From: Acidobacteriota bacterium
Lineage (GTDB): Bacteria; Acidobacteriota; Terriglobia; Acidiferrales; UBA7541
DNA: 17,016 nt
Assembly: GCA_003224195.1 (NCBI GenBank)
Contig: QHYP01000274.1
Span: forward strand, 1 to 17,016
Direction of reading: 5' to 3'
Shown here: positions 15,256-17,016 of the stretch, piece by piece
How the letters are laid out: every line of letters starts with the position of its first letter
Numbering within the stretch: the first letter of the stretch is position 1
Translations under genes and position numbers: made by a program
Notes under the pieces: generated by a model
Databases searched by the model: none
Seen by the model: only the letters and a program-made list of their open reading frames with translations
What the model was told of the DNA's origin: nothing

Positions 15256-16122
15256 TCACAAACCTCCTGCGGAGCCGTTGCTCTCGCTTTTCCCGGGTGC
15301 CCTGCGGCCCGCCCCACGCTTGCCGGAGCGCAGCCACGAAAACCATCCGTTCCTCTGCGGATCGTACCGAACTACGATCACAGTAATGTTGTCCTCCCCG
15401 CCGTACTCGTTCGCCAGCTGTACGAGTCTTTCTGCCGCGCATTGCGGGTCTGTCTCCGCCTGCAGGGTGCCCGCAATTTCGGGCTCAGTCACCATGCGCG
15501 TCAGGCCATCGGAGCACATCACCAGGATATCCCGCGACAGCAACTGGTGTTCCTCGGTGTCCACCTCAATCTCCGGCAGCGCACCGAGCGCGCGGAGCAG
15601 GACGCTCTGCATGTCGCTCTGTTCGGCTTCCACGCGGGTCAGGATCCCGCGGCGCACCTGCTCGGCCACCAGCGAGTGGTCGCTCGTGAGCTGGTGCAGT
15701 CCGCCCGCGCGCAGAAGATACGCCCGGCTGTCTCCCACGTGCGCCACGCTGAGACGGTCGCCTTGGATCCATGCGACGGTCAGTGTCGCGCCCATGCCTT
15801 GCTGCTCTTCATTTTCTTCCGCCGAGCGATAAATCTTGCGGTTCGCGAGGTGCACCGCGCTCGCCAACCTCCTTGTGCGCTCGCTCCATCCGGGACGGGG
15901 ATCGCAGAACAGCGTCACCGACGAATTGCTTTCCGCTTCAGCACAATGGGTCACGACGGTTTCCACAGCGATCGCGCTCGCAACTTCACCGTGCGCCTCG
16001 CCGCCCATTCCGTCAGAAAGCACAAAGAGGTTGAGCGGTGTCAGGATCCGGTAGCTGTCTTCGTTGTTCGTCCGGATGCGGCCGACATCGCTGCAGCCAC
16101 CACTTTCAATCTTCACTTTCAC
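15256..16122 (-). CDS. PP2C-family serine/threonine protein phosphatase
   Basis: Metal-dependent phosphatase that should remove phosphate from Ser/Thr on proteins, opposing a Hanks-type kinase not present in this window. The 288-residue product has all PP2C motifs in order: NNED (19-22), LSDGMGGEAHGE (35-46), GMGATL (109-114), VAHVGDSRAYL (126-136), LTSDHS (145-150), CSDGLTRM (203-210) and GGEDNIT (241-247). The metal aspartates D22, D37, D205 and D244 are present. A 30-residue basic Gly/Ser-rich tail follows, with no membrane helix, so it is cytoplasmic. The listed start is GTG 16122; GGGAG is only 2 bp before it and 8 bp before the in-frame GTG at 16116, which may therefore be the true start. 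First gene of the three-gene operon. Confidence 0.94.
   Translation of the reverse strand: MKVKIESGGCSDVGRIRTNNEDSYRILTPLNLFVLSDGMGGEAHGEVASAIAVETVVTHCAEAESNSSVTLFCDPRPGWSERTRRLASAVHLANRKIYRSAEENEEQQGMGATLTVAWIQGDRLSVAHVGDSRAYLLRAGGLHQLTSDHSLVAEQVRRGILTRVEAEQSDMQSVLLRALGALPEIEVDTEEHQLLSRDILVMCSDGLTRMVTEPEIAGTLQAETDPQCAAERLVQLANEYGGEDNITVIVVRYDPQRNGWFSWLRSGKRGAGRRAPGKSESNGSAGGL
15263..15268 (-). promoter_or_regulatory. Ribosome binding site of the FHA gene, inside the phosphatase 3' end
   Basis: AGGAGG on the minus strand lies within the codons for Ala-Gly-Gly near the end of the phosphatase. The arrangement GCAGGAGGTTTGTGAAATG puts the phosphatase TGA one base before the FHA ATG. This is classic translational coupling and fixes the FHA start. 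Confidence 0.85.
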
Positions 16123-16579
16123 CGCTCCCGCGCTTTCAACTCTTCACGCCGTTGACGCTTGCCGAGCACGGGCTCTTCCCGCATCCAGGCTCAAGCCTTT
16201 GGCTTCCAGATTGCGCACACCCGTCCGGCACAACTTTTACTATCTTAGCGGCAGGCTGGCAGAGCCTCTCGGCCCCCTTAACGCGTTGGCATCAATTAGT
16301 TACTCGCTTTTTGGCCACTTCATAGGCGCGCCCATGGGAAGGTCGGTCTCGGCGCCCAATGAGACCTGCGGGCCGGCGGTGCAGTGAAGAATAGTAAGGG
16401 CAGCGGCCAATTGCGTACAATCAATGTCCTAAACCCTATGCAATCAGCACCCTCAAGAGAATAGGGCGCTTGGAACACGGGTTACTCTGCGGCGGCGGTG
16501 CTTGGTTGTTCTCGTGCGCGAGCTTGCTTTCCGGACCCCCATTCAACTTGCACCCCTTTTCGACCCAGACCTAGAAACG
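16123..16579. other. Divergent regulatory region between the signalling operon and the GAF gene
   Basis: The 457 bp should hold promoters for the phosphatase operon (-) and the GAF gene (+). TACAAT near 16420 on the plus strand resembles a -10 box, but no -35 lies at a proper distance. I see no strong hairpin, repeat or further gene here. Confidence 0.5.
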
Positions 16580-17016
16580 ATGGCCAGCCCGCGACAAGCG
16601 CTCCAGGGCAAGGAGTCCTCTGCTACTCATCTTGCCCGCGAACTCGAAGAGTTGAACCGCATCGGCATTGCGCTTGCGGAAACCCGCGATATCGAGCAAC
16701 TGCTACCCCTCATCCTGCGGAAGGCGCGCGAAATTGCCGGCGCAGATGCCGGCTCGCTCTATCTTGTTTAACAGGATCGGTCCGCTCTATCCGGCCCGCG
16801 CAGATCAGGCGACCAAAGGCAGGCCCGCTGCCTGCGCCTCCGGCTCATGCAAAACGACAGCGTCGGTGTGTGTTTCGCTGAACACACGCTTCCGCTTAGG
16901 GAAAATTCCATAGCCGGTTACTGCGCCCTCCGCGGTGAAGTCATCGAGCTGGCGGACGCGTACCAACTACCAGCCGGCCTTCCGTACCCCTTCAATTCCA
17001 TGTTTGACGAGCAGTC
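16580..17016 (+). pseudogene. GAF-domain gene interrupted by an in-frame TAA, right end cut by window
   Basis: ATG 16580 opens a frame with a short charged helix, then GAF-type sequence (LNRIGIALAETRDIEQLL, then REIAGADAGSLYLV). TAA at 16769-16771 ends it after 63 residues. The same frame then continues without another stop to the window end, encoding sequence that still reads like the rest of a GAF domain: LRLRLMQNDSVGVCFAEHTL, then RENSIAGYCALRGEVIELAD and LPYPFNSMFDE. A single change (GAA to TAA) would explain this, since Glu commonly follows LYLV in such domains. GAF domains sense small ligands and usually precede an output domain, here outside the window. It may be a pseudogene, a sequencing error or a read-through case. 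The start is uncertain; an in-frame TTG at 16502 is less likely. Confidence 0.65.

Noticed and set aside
15255..15317. Longer N-terminus for the FHA protein (start at 15317)
   Set aside because: It would overlap the phosphatase gene and ignore the ideal AGGAGG site that points to ATG 15254.

Overview
The window looks like chromosomal DNA of a GC-rich, Gram-negative, soil-type bacterium. Acidobacteriota (Terriglobia/Koribacter-like) is my best guess. The grounds are indirect: a tripartite RND pump and lipobox lipoproteins imply an outer membrane, there is a VWFA-like secreted protein of a kind common in that phylum, a CHASE2-adenylate cyclase sits with FHA and PP2C genes, and the gaps carry many palindromes and short tandem repeats. 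No rRNA, tRNA, phage, transposase or CRISPR array was seen.

Left part (1-3548): four small cell-envelope genes. These are a lipoprotein (45-650, +), a four-helix membrane protein (998-1432, +), a secreted VWFA-like protein with a degenerate metal site (1674-2699, -) and a five-helix membrane protein (3069-3548, +). The gaps between them contain hairpins and related dispersed elements. The convergent gap 1433-1673 alone has three perfect stem-loops and one short palindrome.

Middle (3549-5869): a 956-bp non-coding stretch with heptamer tandem repeats, two G-tract/TTTCCACA pairs and several hairpins leads into proC (pyrroline-5-carboxylate reductase). This ProC has an unusual in-frame insert built from a 27-bp repeat. 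A lone nuoA (complex I subunit A) follows and ends at a terminator.

RND operon (5870-11769, -): read in transcription order it is inner-membrane permease, periplasmic adaptor, outer-membrane lipoprotein channel. Gaps are tiny or overlapping, so this is one drug/solute efflux operon. No regulator lies next to it.

Signalling operon (12077-16122, -): a PP2C-type Ser/Thr phosphatase, a double-FHA protein and a CHASE2 adenylate cyclase, tightly packed. The phosphatase and the phosphothreonine-binding protein are probably translationally coupled. The set could link Ser/Thr phosphorylation to cAMP production, and it is the best candidate in the window for an uncharacterised system. At the right edge a divergent GAF-domain gene (16580 onward, +) is interrupted by an in-frame TAA, with GAF homology continuing in the same frame to the window end.
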